Origin: Microbacterium lushaniae
GTDB lineage: Bacteria > Actinomycetota > Actinomycetes > Actinomycetales > Microbacteriaceae
Length of the DNA: 64,000 bases
Direction: 5' to 3'
NCBI RefSeq assembly: GCF_008727775.1
Contig: NZ_CP044232.1
Location: 558,001 to 622,000 of the forward strand
Of the stretch, positions 51,496-59,829 are shown in pieces. Within the stretch, counting starts at the first letter, position 1. Each line of letters starts with the position of its first letter. Under the pieces are notes generated by a model. That model saw only the letters and a program-made list of their open reading frames with translations. It was not told where the DNA came from and did no database searches. A program made the position numbers and the translations under genes.

Positions 51496-52814
51496 GTGTG
51501 CAACGACGCTCCTCATCACCCGCTCGCCGAGCCCGCCGCCTGACGGCCGTCATCGCTGTCGCATCGAGCGCGGGCCTCGTGCTCAGCGGCTGCGGAGGCG
51601 GAACGGGCGACGACTCCGGCGGCGGAAGTCAGACGCTCAAGGTGCTGATCGCCGCGCCGCAGGAAGGCGCGGGGAAGATCCTCGAGGCCGACTTCGAAGA
51701 GGAGACGGGAGTCGAGGTCGAAGTTGAGGTGGTTCCGTACGACCAGATCCAAACCAAGGCGATCCTCGACGCGCAGTCGGGGACGAACAACTACGACGTC
51801 ATCCAGTACTGGTACACGTCGGTCGGTGCGCTCGCCGAGGCCGACGCGCTCGCGGACATCACCGAGTGGGTCGAGGGCGATGAAGAGATCGACTCGTCCG
51901 ACTTCATCGAAGCCATCACCGCGCCGTACACGGAGTATGAGGGCGCCACCTTTGGACTGCCGATCGACGGCGACACGCACGTGCTCTTCTACAACAAGGC
52001 GATCTTCGAACGCAATGGCGTCGAGGTCCCCGCGACCTGGGACGAGTACCTCCAGGTGTCGAAGACGATCACCGACGCGGAGAAGGCGAACGGCGTCTAC
52101 GGTAACGCCCTGCTCGGGTCCAAGAGCGCCTTCAACATCGGCTCCACGTTCTTCAACCGCCTCGCGACGATGTCTCCCGACCCGATCGACTCGCAGATGC
52201 CGCAGCTGAACACGGATGCGGCGGTCGCGGCCGCCCAGTCCATGCTGGATGCGGCGCCCTACGCGCTGCCGAGCCCGCTCGAGATCGGCTTCGAGCAGGC
52301 GCTCCCGCAGTTCCTATCGGGATCGGTCGGAATGATCGAGTTCTGGACCGACCTCGGCGTCTTCGCACAGGATCCCGAGCAGTCCAAGATCGTCGACGGA
52401 TGGGGCGTCGCGCCGCTCCCCGTCGGCCCCGAGGGGTCGGTGTCGGGTGCACTCAATGCCGGATGGGCCATGGGAATCAGCCCTAACGCGAGCGACGAGG
52501 ACCTCGCGAAGCAGTTCGTCGCATTCGCGTCGTCGAAGGACATGAACGAGAAGCTCATCACGACGACCGGTTCGGGCGTCGACCCGATCCGGACCTCGAC
52601 GCTGGAGAGCTCCGCATACACCGAGTTCGCCCCCGAGGTGTCGGCGGTCGCGGCGGAGGTGCTGCCGAACGCGCAGTCGTGGCCGACGTCGCCTCAGGCT
52701 CCGGAGATGATCCAGTCCCTCAGCGACAATCTCGCGCTCATGCTGCAAGGCAGCCTCACAGCCGAAGAAGCCATGCAGCAGACGTGGGACTCGTGGCAGT
52801 CGATGGCCGACTGA
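51492..52814 (+). CDS. Family 1 solute-binding lipoprotein (sugar-type ABC transporter)
   Basis: 440 residues. Signal with lipobox (GLVLSGCGGG) and Gly/Asp linker, then the SBP_bac_1 fold: QTLKVLIAAPQEGAG, YDVIQYWYTSVGALAEADAL, GLPIDGDTHVLFYNKAIFERNG, VGMIEFWTDLG. This is a maltose/oligosaccharide-type binding protein, unrelated to LsrB, so the ligand delivered need not be AI-2. ATGA overlap with the cupin gene. Begins the transport part of the operon. Confidence 0.93.
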   Translation: MSVQRRSSSPARRARRLTAVIAVASSAGLVLSGCGGGTGDDSGGGSQTLKVLIAAPQEGAGKILEADFEEETGVEVEVEVVPYDQIQTKAILDAQSGTNNYDVIQYWYTSVGALAEADALADITEWVEGDEEIDSSDFIEAITAPYTEYEGATFGLPIDGDTHVLFYNKAIFERNGVEVPATWDEYLQVSKTITDAEKANGVYGNALLGSKSAFNIGSTFFNRLATMSPDPIDSQMPQLNTDAAVAAAQSMLDAAPYALPSPLEIGFEQALPQFLSGSVGMIEFWTDLGVFAQDPEQSKIVDGWGVAPLPVGPEGSVSGALNAGWAMGISPNASDEDLAKQFVAFASSKDMNEKLITTTGSGVDPIRTSTLESSAYTEFAPEVSAVAAEVLPNAQSWPTSPQAPEMIQSLSDNLALMLQGSLTAEEAMQQTWDSWQSMAD

Positions 52815-52843
52815 CCCGTCACCGCCCTGGGAAAGGACCCTCC

Positions 52844-53749
52844 ATGTCGCAGCTCGCTTCGGGCAAACGCGTCTCGCGACGCGCGGCTTGGACGGGGCGC
52901 GCGCTGCTCGCACCGGCGATCGTCGCCATCGGGCTGATCGCCGTCTATCCGCTCGCGTACATCGTCGCTGCCTCCTTCTCGGAGTCGTCGCTGGGGCGTC
53001 CTTTCTCGGAGTGGGTAGGCTTCGGCAACTTCGCGGCATTGCTGGGGGACGGGGTCACGCTCCCGTCCCTCGGCAGGTCGCTCATTTTCGCGATCCCCTC
53101 GGCGCTCCTCGCGCTCATTGCGGGGCTCATCGTGGCCCTGTCGTTGGACGCGGCGGTCAAGGGCGGGCGCGTCATCCGCGTGCTCCTCCTGCTTCCCCTG
53201 ATGACACCGCCTGTCATGGCCGGGGTGATCTGGAAGCTCATGCTCGCCCCGACGGGCGGGCTTCTCAACAACATCGGACAGACCTTCTCTCCGGGCGCCG
53301 AGCCGTTCCTGTTTCTCGGTTCCAGCCCCGCCGCGATGGTCTCCCTCATCCTCGTCGACGCGTGGCAGTGGACGCCCTTCTGCGTTCTGCTCGTGTTCGC
53401 CGCGCTGCAAACGTTGCCGACGGAGGTGTACGAGGCATCGCAAGTCGATGGTGCGAGCGTCTGGCAGACGTTCTGGCGCATCACCTTCCCGCTCGTGCTG
53501 CCGAGTCTCGTTACGGTGCTCCTCCTCAAGCTCGTCGTGTCGTTCAAGGTCTTCGATCTGGTCTTCATCATGACCAGCGGAGGGCCCGGCTTCGATACGA
53601 CCGTCAGCAGCTACGAGATCTACCGGACCGGGTTGCAGACTTTCGACGTCGGGGCGGCGGCGGCTCAGACGATCGCATTCCTCGTGCTCGTCACCATCGT
53701 CATCCTGCCGCTCAACGCTGCGCGCCAGCGCATGCACAAGGAGGGATGA
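52844..53749 (+). CDS. Sugar ABC transporter permease, MalF-like
   Basis: 301 residues, six membrane helices (LLAPAIVAIGLIAVYPLAYI and others), with the EAA loop EVYEASQVDGASVWQTFWRITFP that contacts the ATPase and the typical FIMTSGGPG before the last helices. Forms the membrane channel with the following MalG-like protein. AAAGGA ribosome binding site. Its stop overlaps the next ATG. No ATP-binding gene follows. Confidence 0.94.
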   Translation: MSQLASGKRVSRRAAWTGRALLAPAIVAIGLIAVYPLAYIVAASFSESSLGRPFSEWVGFGNFAALLGDGVTLPSLGRSLIFAIPSALLALIAGLIVALSLDAAVKGGRVIRVLLLLPLMTPPVMAGVIWKLMLAPTGGLLNNIGQTFSPGAEPFLFLGSSPAAMVSLILVDAWQWTPFCVLLVFAALQTLPTEVYEASQVDGASVWQTFWRITFPLVLPSLVTVLLLKLVVSFKVFDLVFIMTSGGPGFDTTVSSYEIYRTGLQTFDVGAAAAQTIAFLVLVTIVILPLNAARQRMHKEG

Positions 53750-54678
53750 ACGTGTCGCTCACGGTTCGTAACGAGGCCCTTGGTGAAGAGACTCGAACGC
53801 TCGTCGTCCCGCCAGGGCGGCGTCGCACCAAGTCGCGCACATCGAGCACGTCGCGGCCGGGGCGGCCGTCCGGGTTCGTGACGGCGCTGAAGTGGATCGT
53901 CATCGGCGTCGCGATCACACTCGCGTTGCTACCCGTCCTCTACATGGTGGGCATGTCGTTCAAGAGCCCCGACGACATCCTCTCGACGCGCATTTTCCCG
54001 TCCCGCCTCGCGGGGGAGAACTGGGTCGCGGCTTTCGAGAACTGGCCCATCCTCACGTATCTACGCAACTCGTTCGGCGCCGCGTTCGTCGCGGTGATCG
54101 TGGCGCTCGCGATCTCGATACCGGCGAACTACGCGATGGCGCGCCTGCGGGTAGGGGGAAAGCAGACGCTGGGCCTCATCGTCTCCGCGTATGTTGCGCC
54201 CCCGATCGTCGCGATCATCCCGCTATTCGTACTCGTCCGGAGCGCCGGCCTCATGGACTCGGTCATCGGGCTGGGCGTCGTCGAAGGTCTCTTGCTCACG
54301 CCGGTGGCGGTGTGGCTCCTCGACGGCTTCTTCCGCGCGATCCCGCTCGAGATCGACGAAGCGGCAGCGCTCGACGGCTGTGGACCGCTGCGCACGCTGT
54401 GGTCGGTGATCCTGCCGCTTGCGGCACCCGGCATCATTGCCGTGTCGATCATCGTGTTCATCCTCGTCTACAACGACTTCCTCATCCCATTGCTGCTGAC
54501 GCAGAGCGTGGACTCGCAGACGCTCCCGGTCGGCATCGCCCTCATGCAGGGCGGCCGCGAGGTGATGTTCGGTCAGATGGCGGCAGCCAGCCTTTCCGGG
54601 CTCATCCCGATCTACCTGCTGGCGCTGTTCCTGCAGAAGTGGCTCGTGGGAGGCCTCACCCACGGGAGTATCAAGTAA
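53746..54678 (+). CDS. Sugar ABC transporter permease, MalG-like
   Basis: 310 residues with a longer basic N-terminal extension (PPGRRRTKSRTSSTS) before the first of six membrane helices; MalG-type features include GMSFKSPDDIL, the EAA loop (EIDEAAALDGCGPLRTLWSVILP) and a C-terminal LFLQKWLVGGLTHGSIK. Last gene of the operon. The operon lacks an ATPase, so the transporter must borrow one from elsewhere, as MsiK-type ATPases serve many sugar importers in actinobacteria. Confidence 0.94.
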   Translation: MNVSLTVRNEALGEETRTLVVPPGRRRTKSRTSSTSRPGRPSGFVTALKWIVIGVAITLALLPVLYMVGMSFKSPDDILSTRIFPSRLAGENWVAAFENWPILTYLRNSFGAAFVAVIVALAISIPANYAMARLRVGGKQTLGLIVSAYVAPPIVAIIPLFVLVRSAGLMDSVIGLGVVEGLLLTPVAVWLLDGFFRAIPLEIDEAAALDGCGPLRTLWSVILPLAAPGIIAVSIIVFILVYNDFLIPLLLTQSVDSQTLPVGIALMQGGREVMFGQMAAASLSGLIPIYLLALFLQKWLVGGLTHGSIK

Positions 54679-54693
54679 GCCGCCGCAGCGGTT

Positions 54694-54743
54694 GGGCTGA
54701 CTTGGCCACACTCCAATAAGAGTGCAGCCCCCGCGTCAGCGGG
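54694..54743. terminator. Hairpins between the lsr-like operon and ugd
   Basis: GGGCTG (54694-54699) pairs with CAGCCC (54725-54730) around an inner CACTC...GAGTG stem; a separate CCCGC-GTCA-GCGGG stem (54730-54743) adjoins. Together they form a likely bidirectional terminator for the convergent genes. Confidence 0.55.
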
Positions 54744-56054
54744 TTACGGCCGTCCCATTCCGTGGTATTCCCAGCCCGCACCGCGCCAGGCGGCGGCGTC
54801 GAGGCAGTTGCGCCCGTCGACGATGACCTTTCCTGCGACGAGTTCGCCGGCGTGCTCGGGGGAGAGCTCGCGGCGGTACTCGTCCCACTCCGTGACGACG
54901 ATCACTGCATCCGCGCCTCGCAGGGCCTCGTCGCGGTCTTCGACGTAGTTGAGTTGTGGGTGGATGCGGCGGGCGTTCGCGATCGCGGCAGGGTCGGTGA
55001 TCGTGACCCACGCGCCGAGGCCGTGCAGGCGGACGGCGACGTCGAGGGCGGGGGAGTCACGGATGTCGTCGCTGTGCGGTTTGAACGCCGCACCGAGGAC
55101 GGTGATGTTCTTCTTGAACACCGACCCGCCGAATGCGCCCACGACGATGTCGACGGCGCGGTCGCGGCGTCGAAGGTTGATGGCGTCGACCTCGCGTAGA
55201 AACGCCACGGATTCGCCGCGGCCGAGCTCTTCGGCGCGCGCGGAGAAGGCGCGGATGTCTTTGGGCAGGCACCCGCCGCCGAAGCCGATGCCGGCGCCGA
55301 GGAACCGCCGGCCGATCCGGGCGTCATGCCCGATCGCGTCAGCGAGAGTCGTGACATCGGCGCCGGTGACTTCGGCGATCTCGGCCATTGCGTTGATGAA
55401 GGAAATCTTGGTCGCCAGGAACGCGTTCGCCGAGACCTTCACGAGCTCGGCGGTCGCGTAGTCGGTGACGATGAAGGGCGTGTTCTTCGCGATCGAGGGG
55501 TGGTAGACCTCGCGGAGCACGTCGGCTGCTCGCTTGCCCTCCTCCCCGGCGGGGACACCGGCCACGAGCCGGTCGGGGTCGATGGTGTCTTGCACGGCCC
55601 AGCCTTCGCGGAGGAACTCCGGGTTCCAGACCAACGTCGCACCGGTCGGGGTCACCCGCTCAGCGAGGGTCGCGGCGGTGCCGACAGGGACGGTCGACTT
55701 CCCCGCGACGATGTCGCCGGCGGCCAAGTAAGGGAGCAGGCCGTCGATCGCGGCGTTGACGTAGGTCATGTCGGCCGCGTAGCCGTCCTTCACCTGAGGT
55801 GTGCCCACCCCCACGAAGTGGACCTTCGCGCCGGCAGCCTCAGCCATGTCGGTCGTGAACCGCAGGCGCCCCGACTGGATGCCTTCGGTCAGGATCTCCG
55901 GGAGCCCGGGCTCAAAGAACGGCGCCTCACCCTTGGACAGCGAAGCGATCTTGCGCTCGTCCACATCGATGCCGACGACCTCGTGCCCGATCGACGCCAT
56001 GGATGCGGCGTGCACCGCACCAAGGTATCCACAACCGATGACTGACAGACGCAT
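54744..56054 (-). CDS. ugd: UDP-glucose 6-dehydrogenase
   Basis: 436 residues of the UDP-glucose/GDP-mannose dehydrogenase family: NAD motif MRLSVIGCGYLGAVHAA, STVPVGTAATL, WNPEFLREGWAVQDTIDPDR, catalytic Cys in GIGFGGGCLPKD, and GAAFKPHSDDIRDSP. Oxidises UDP-glucose to UDP-glucuronate, a building block for acidic capsular polysaccharides. ATG with GGGAG five bases upstream (minus strand). First recognisable gene of the surface-polysaccharide region, though separated from the polymerase gene by a degraded stretch. Confidence 0.95.
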   Translation of the reverse strand: MRLSVIGCGYLGAVHAASMASIGHEVVGIDVDERKIASLSKGEAPFFEPGLPEILTEGIQSGRLRFTTDMAEAAGAKVHFVGVGTPQVKDGYAADMTYVNAAIDGLLPYLAAGDIVAGKSTVPVGTAATLAERVTPTGATLVWNPEFLREGWAVQDTIDPDRLVAGVPAGEEGKRAADVLREVYHPSIAKNTPFIVTDYATAELVKVSANAFLATKISFINAMAEIAEVTGADVTTLADAIGHDARIGRRFLGAGIGFGGGCLPKDIRAFSARAEELGRGESVAFLREVDAINLRRRDRAVDIVVGAFGGSVFKKNITVLGAAFKPHSDDIRDSPALDVAVRLHGLGAWVTITDPAAIANARRIHPQLNYVEDRDEALRGADAVIVVTEWDEYRRELSPEHAGELVAGKVIVDGRNCLDAAAWRGAGWEYHGMGRP

Positions 56055-56274
56055 GGAACTCCCTATATTTGCCGTACTCTTGCGCGGTCACTCACCGTCG
56101 AGCTTCTCTATTCATATCAACTTCCTCACGTGAGCATGTGGCGCGCGCGGGGCTAGCCGCGGCTTCGCCGCCCATCATTCGGAGGTGGAGCAGTCCCCTT
56201 CAGGAGCTACGTTCTCTTGCATCGTCGCCAAGCATGACTGCCCTGATGGGGTTTGCCAGCCACCGTAGTAGGGC

Positions 56275-56307
56275 TGACCTGCCGGCTTTTTAGCACCCGG
56301 CAGGTCA
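56275..56307. terminator. Hairpin with T-rich loop
   Basis: TGACCTGCCGG (56275-56285) and its reverse complement (56297-56307) give an 11-bp stem; the loop contains TTTTT. On both strands it could terminate transcription or be an end of a lost mobile element. Confidence 0.55.
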
Positions 56308-56343
56308 CCGTCACGGGTCTCCCGGCGTCTGCGAGCTCCGCAG

Positions 56344-56535
56344 TCACGAGCGGCAGAGCCTATTTCGGTAGGGCGCCTGCGAAAGATTCGCCGCCGCTCG
56401 CCGCAGTGCTTCGACCTCTTGCTCCAGCCGCCGATAGTTGTTGGGCCTCCCGACGTTCGAGCCTTCTGAATGCGTCTGACCCGGCTTAGTACCCTCTTCG
56501 ACCGCGGCTCGAGGCCACCACTTCCACGGCGTCAC
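56344..56535 (-). pseudogene. Remnant of an IS3-family OrfA transposase
   Basis: On the minus strand a frame reads VEEGTKPGQTHSEGS, then RRLEQEVEALRRAAANL: the GT(R/K)PG-x-T-x-x-E motif and following coiled coil resemble the middle of IS3-type OrfA proteins. The helix-turn-helix N-terminus and OrfB are missing and frames break soon after, so it is a fragment at most. Weak evidence, from pattern memory only. Confidence 0.35.
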
Positions 56536-56684
56536 CGGGTGGGTGGTGGACTCGGAAGTCGGTCGCGATCGGCTCGGCGGTCACTCCGGCCTCGCGGGTA
56601 TACGCGACGTGGACACATTCTTCCCGCGTTCCGCGCAGGTCAACTCGACTCTGATGTCGCCTACTCCTGCGCCAGACCCTCCTG

Positions 56685-57974
56685 TTAGAGGCTGGAGAGC
56701 GGGCGGTTTGCCCACCTGCGAGCCATCCGCGCAACATGTCGCTCCTTGGCTGTGGTCTTTTGCCCAACGGGGCTGGCGTCGTTCAGGACGGCCGCAGCGA
56801 CCAGGATCGGTATCCAATAATGCGACTGTGTATAGAAGGCCGAGGTCATGCCGAACGCCAGCACAGCCCCGATCACCGCCGACGGTGCGATGAGGTTGGT
56901 CTTACGCATGCCGTTCATCGCCACGACGAGAAGCGAGATCGTGATCAAGATGAACCCCATGAGAAGGAATATGCCCCCCTGGTACCAACCGCGCAGGATG
57001 TAGTTGTGGACGACCAGAGATGGCGTCAACGTCCCCTGGTTCAGTGCGTCCATGCCTACGCCCACCCACGGATCCGCGGTGATGTAGTTCCAAGCCCACT
57101 CGTATGTCTGGAAACGAACGAGCAAAGAGGCGACTCCCCCCTCTGCGGAGGCCCCCGTGACTTGCTGGACGCGGCTGGCGAAAGCTTCGGGAAGCAACAC
57201 CGAGAGGTCACCGTTCGCGACCCAGAGGGACACCAGTAAGGAGACCGCCGCGATTAGAAACGAGAGCATCTTGGCAGTGGTGGAAAGACGGACGAAGAAG
57301 AAGAGCAAGCCCACCAACAGAGTGATCAACGAGCTCAGACTTGCCGTTGCCAAAAGCGCAACGACGTTGATTCCAAGAGCGCAAACAAGCAGAAAAGGCC
57401 GAGCGGCCTTACGGCGCAGCAGATCCAGAAGCACGAGAATCGCGAGCGTAGACATAATGCCCAGAACGTTCGGGTGGTACGCAAGTCCATTCACTCGCCC
57501 CTCTCGCGCGATGACCCCGAAAATGGCGATGCCGCCGAGCTGCGCGATCCCGGCAGCCGCGGAAGCAGTCTGTACAACGAGCGTGAGCGTGACGGTGATT
57601 CGCACGAATGACGGGTGTCGGCGTGTCTGAAACAGGATCGCCGCGGGCGCCACCGTTACGAGGAGCGCGAACGTGACAGCGACCGTGGTGCTCTCCGTCA
57701 GATTGCTGTTCTGGCCGGAACTGAGCCCTCCCAAGACAATCATTGCCGCCGCGGCGATGAGCACACCCTGCATACGGGGTCGTGAGACACGGCCCAGGAG
57801 CAGACTCACAAGCGCGAGCACGACCGGAGCAATGCGGACTTGATATGAAACCAAGGCGAAGATCAGCTGCTGGATTGGCGTGATAGCTACCACGACGACC
57901 CAAAGCCAACTGTCCAGCCCAAGTCGATCCGTTCGCTGCTTCCGCGCGGGGCGCACGAGAGTTGTGGGGGGCAT
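56685..57974 (-). CDS. O-antigen ligase/polymerase-like membrane protein (Wzy type)
   Basis: 429 residues with about ten to twelve membrane helices and a Wzy_C-like segment: NGLAYHPNVLGIMSTL, a large outer loop with WVGVGMDALNQGTL and HNYILRGWYQGG. Such proteins join oligosaccharide repeat units outside the membrane. ATG 7 bases after TAGGTT on the minus strand (57982-57987); the promoter box and start together form a perfect palindrome. Sequence is less GC-rich than the core genes, as expected for a polymerase in a variable polysaccharide locus. Confidence 0.82.
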   Translation of the reverse strand: MPPTTLVRPARKQRTDRLGLDSWLWVVVVAITPIQQLIFALVSYQVRIAPVVLALVSLLLGRVSRPRMQGVLIAAAAMIVLGGLSSGQNSNLTESTTVAVTFALLVTVAPAAILFQTRRHPSFVRITVTLTLVVQTASAAAGIAQLGGIAIFGVIAREGRVNGLAYHPNVLGIMSTLAILVLLDLLRRKAARPFLLVCALGINVVALLATASLSSLITLLVGLLFFFVRLSTTAKMLSFLIAAVSLLVSLWVANGDLSVLLPEAFASRVQQVTGASAEGGVASLLVRFQTYEWAWNYITADPWVGVGMDALNQGTLTPSLVVHNYILRGWYQGGIFLLMGFILITISLLVVAMNGMRKTNLIAPSAVIGAVLAFGMTSAFYTQSHYWIPILVAAAVLNDASPVGQKTTAKERHVARMARRWANRPLSSL

Positions 57975-57987
57975 AGGTTCGAACCTA
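57974..57987 (-). promoter_or_regulatory. Leaderless promoter and 14-bp palindrome at the polymerase start
   Basis: TAGGTTC-GAACCTA is a perfect palindrome whose inner half is the -10 box and whose end overlaps the ATG (start base at 57974). It may combine -10 recognition with a repressor site. The neighbouring block CGAACCTACC (57980-57989) recurs at 59647-59656 before a decayed frame. Confidence 0.6.
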
Positions 57988-57995
57988 CCTCGCGG

Positions 57996-59006
57996 CTAGG
58001 AGGGGAGCCGGCTGGCAGATCTTGCCCTGGCAGTAGACGGGTGGAACTCGAATATCCAGCGGGTCACAGGGACTCGCCTGGTGACCGCAGACAATCCCCA
58101 GGGGATCAGGAAGCCCGCGGCGATCACGATGATAACGAGGAGGGGGCCATTATCGCTGGCTCGCTTGGCGAGATTTGCGACGATGATCATCACCGGGTAG
58201 TGCGCAATGTAGAAGACCAGCGACTCCACGCCGAGGTACTTGAAGGGGGTCGTCCATCTCTGCGGTGAGAGTTTGCGTGCAAGTCTGAGGCCCGCGACAA
58301 CGAGGAAGAAGACGAACGGGGCGAGGTACCAGAAGTACCGAACTTCGCCTGCGACCAGTCCGAGCGCGACCATGCAGATGAGGCATGCTGCTCCAAGGAT
58401 GGCGGCCCAGCCCTGTCTTAGAAGGAACACGAGCCCTTCGGGGTGCCAGGAGCAGGCCACCCCCATGAAGAAGAAGCAGCCGAGGAACCCGAAGATCTGA
58501 AGGTCGCTAAGACCGGTGACGCTTCCGATCACGTTCACAACCAGGAACGCGCCAGCAATGACCTCTGCGCGCATACGAAGCGTGAGGAGAGCCACGAAGT
58601 AGTAGCCCATCAGGTAGTAGAGGAACCACAGATGCTCCACCGGGTCAATCGGAACGGTCACTAGACGAGAGAGAGAGTACTTTTCTGGGGCGGCGACTGC
58701 GAGGAGGACAACGAAACCAACGGACCACAGCACGTACGGCCAGAGGATCCGCCGAGCCTTACCCGTGAGATACGGCGCGGTGCCCTTCTTGATCGATGGG
58801 GCGACGAGCAGTCCCGATAGGAAGACCATGGCGGGCATTCGTACTGGAGCGAAGACGGCGTTAAATGTCTGTAACCAGGAGGGAACGTCCATGTCCGCAC
58901 GTAGCACCGTAGACGCGTGGAACAAGATCACCAGCATGATCGCTAATCCGCGCATTAGGTCGAGGGAGCCGTCACGCTTCTTCGTCTGCTGAACCGCCGC
59001 GTTCAC
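57996..59006 (-). CDS. Acyltransferase family 3 membrane protein
   Basis: 336 residues with about ten membrane helices: DGSLDLMRGLAIMLVILFHAS, MPAMVFLSGLLVAPSI, WPYVLWSVGFVVLL, LWFLYYLMGYYFVALL. The RGLAI...H pattern is the acyltransferase-3 signature; no SGNH domain is attached. Probably acetylates the polysaccharide made by this locus. GTG start at 59006. It precedes the polymerase gene by 21 bases on the same strand. Confidence 0.85.
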   Translation of the reverse strand: MNAAVQQTKKRDGSLDLMRGLAIMLVILFHASTVLRADMDVPSWLQTFNAVFAPVRMPAMVFLSGLLVAPSIKKGTAPYLTGKARRILWPYVLWSVGFVVLLAVAAPEKYSLSRLVTVPIDPVEHLWFLYYLMGYYFVALLTLRMRAEVIAGAFLVVNVIGSVTGLSDLQIFGFLGCFFFMGVACSWHPEGLVFLLRQGWAAILGAACLICMVALGLVAGEVRYFWYLAPFVFFLVVAGLRLARKLSPQRWTTPFKYLGVESLVFYIAHYPVMIIVANLAKRASDNGPLLVIIVIAAGFLIPWGLSAVTRRVPVTRWIFEFHPSTARARSASRLPS

Positions 59007-59245
59007 GCGTGTCTCGCCCTATCTGCGTCTGCGGGCGCCTGTGCGCCGAGTCTCCGAAATGCTACCCCGTGTGTGGGCAACTCTATTTTGCCTGCGTAAC
59101 GGAATACTTTTGAAGGTGAGGAGCCCCGCCGGGGCGGGCTTTGTGGTCGCGACCGTTACCTTGGTGGAGACGCCCTCTCATCGTCACCCCCATCTCCCCT
59201 CCCGGGTAACACTGCGCACTACTTTGGCCCCCCTTGGAGGTGCAG

Positions 59246-59452
59246 ATGAACCCGTCTAAAGATCGCGCGTTGTATCGCCCCGGCCTCACAGGGATGCGCA
59301 CGCTCGCCATCGTGCCGGTGGTCATCTTCCACGCGGGAGGCTACTTCCTGCCGCCCGCGCGCGCAGAGGGTGCGCACTCTCGCAGAGAGTCTGGCGCCTT
59401 GACGGACCGCGCAGGCCGGGGGTTCCGGAGAAACGGAACTCTCGACGGCTGA
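59246..59452 (+). pseudogene. Truncated OafA-type acyltransferase, N-terminal remnant
   Basis: A good ribosome binding site (GGAGG) and ATG begin MNPSKDRALYRPGLTGMRTL, then AIVPVVIFHAGGYFLP, the N-terminus of an OafA/YrhL-type acyltransferase (RPGLTGMRTLA...FHAG). After about 35 codons similarity stops abruptly and the frame ends. The rest of the gene is missing, so it is a 5' remnant left by a deletion or replacement. Orientation is opposite to the flanking polysaccharide genes. Confidence 0.65.
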
Positions 59453-59829
59453 GACGCGTCTCTTGAACGTGACCATGCGAGCCGGGCGCTCGCTACTGTT
59501 ACCAGCCTGATCCATGCGATGGCACGTGGAATGCTGCGATCAGTGCGACGACGAGCGGCTACGTCACCGTCTAGTTGGAGAACCCGATCTGGCGTGTGAC
59601 GCCACGCTGTGGGCCCCCTGCGTCGCAGCCGCGGGCTGCACTGGTACGAACCTACCGTGGGGAGGAGTGAAGCACTGAAGGACCGGGGGTGATGAAGTAT
59701 GCGCCGAAGGCCCCGCCCCTCTCGTCGAAACCGGTTCGCTGGATGGGTTGCGTTCTCCGGCGTCGGGGTAACGACAATGGTCACATTGGGTGGCCCAGAG
59801 GTGGCGCCCATGAGGTGGCGCCCGGGGAG
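59453..59829. other. Non-coding or decayed sequence
   Basis: 377 bases without a recognisable gene. A minus-strand block GGTAGGTTCG (around 59649-59658), 7 bases before a GTG at 59641, looks like a leaderless promoter and start, but the frame stops after about 25 codons. Upstream, 59122-59143 holds a GC hairpin (AGCCCC...GGGGC) followed by TTT. The whole interval 59007-59829 appears to be the scar of replaced genes. Confidence 0.45.

Larger units (their letters stand above)
56055..56684. other. Degraded intergenic stretch
   Basis: 630 bases between ugd and the polymerase gene, less GC-rich than its surroundings. It contains a perfect 11-bp hairpin at 56275-56307 and an IS3-type transposase remnant around 56344-56535. 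Other open frames here show no recognisable protein. The stretch looks like a recombination junction. Confidence 0.5.

Noticed and set aside
57971..57990. tRNA T-arm at AGGTTCGAACCT
   Set aside because: It is a simple palindrome with no acceptor, D or anticodon arms nearby, and coincides with a leaderless promoter.
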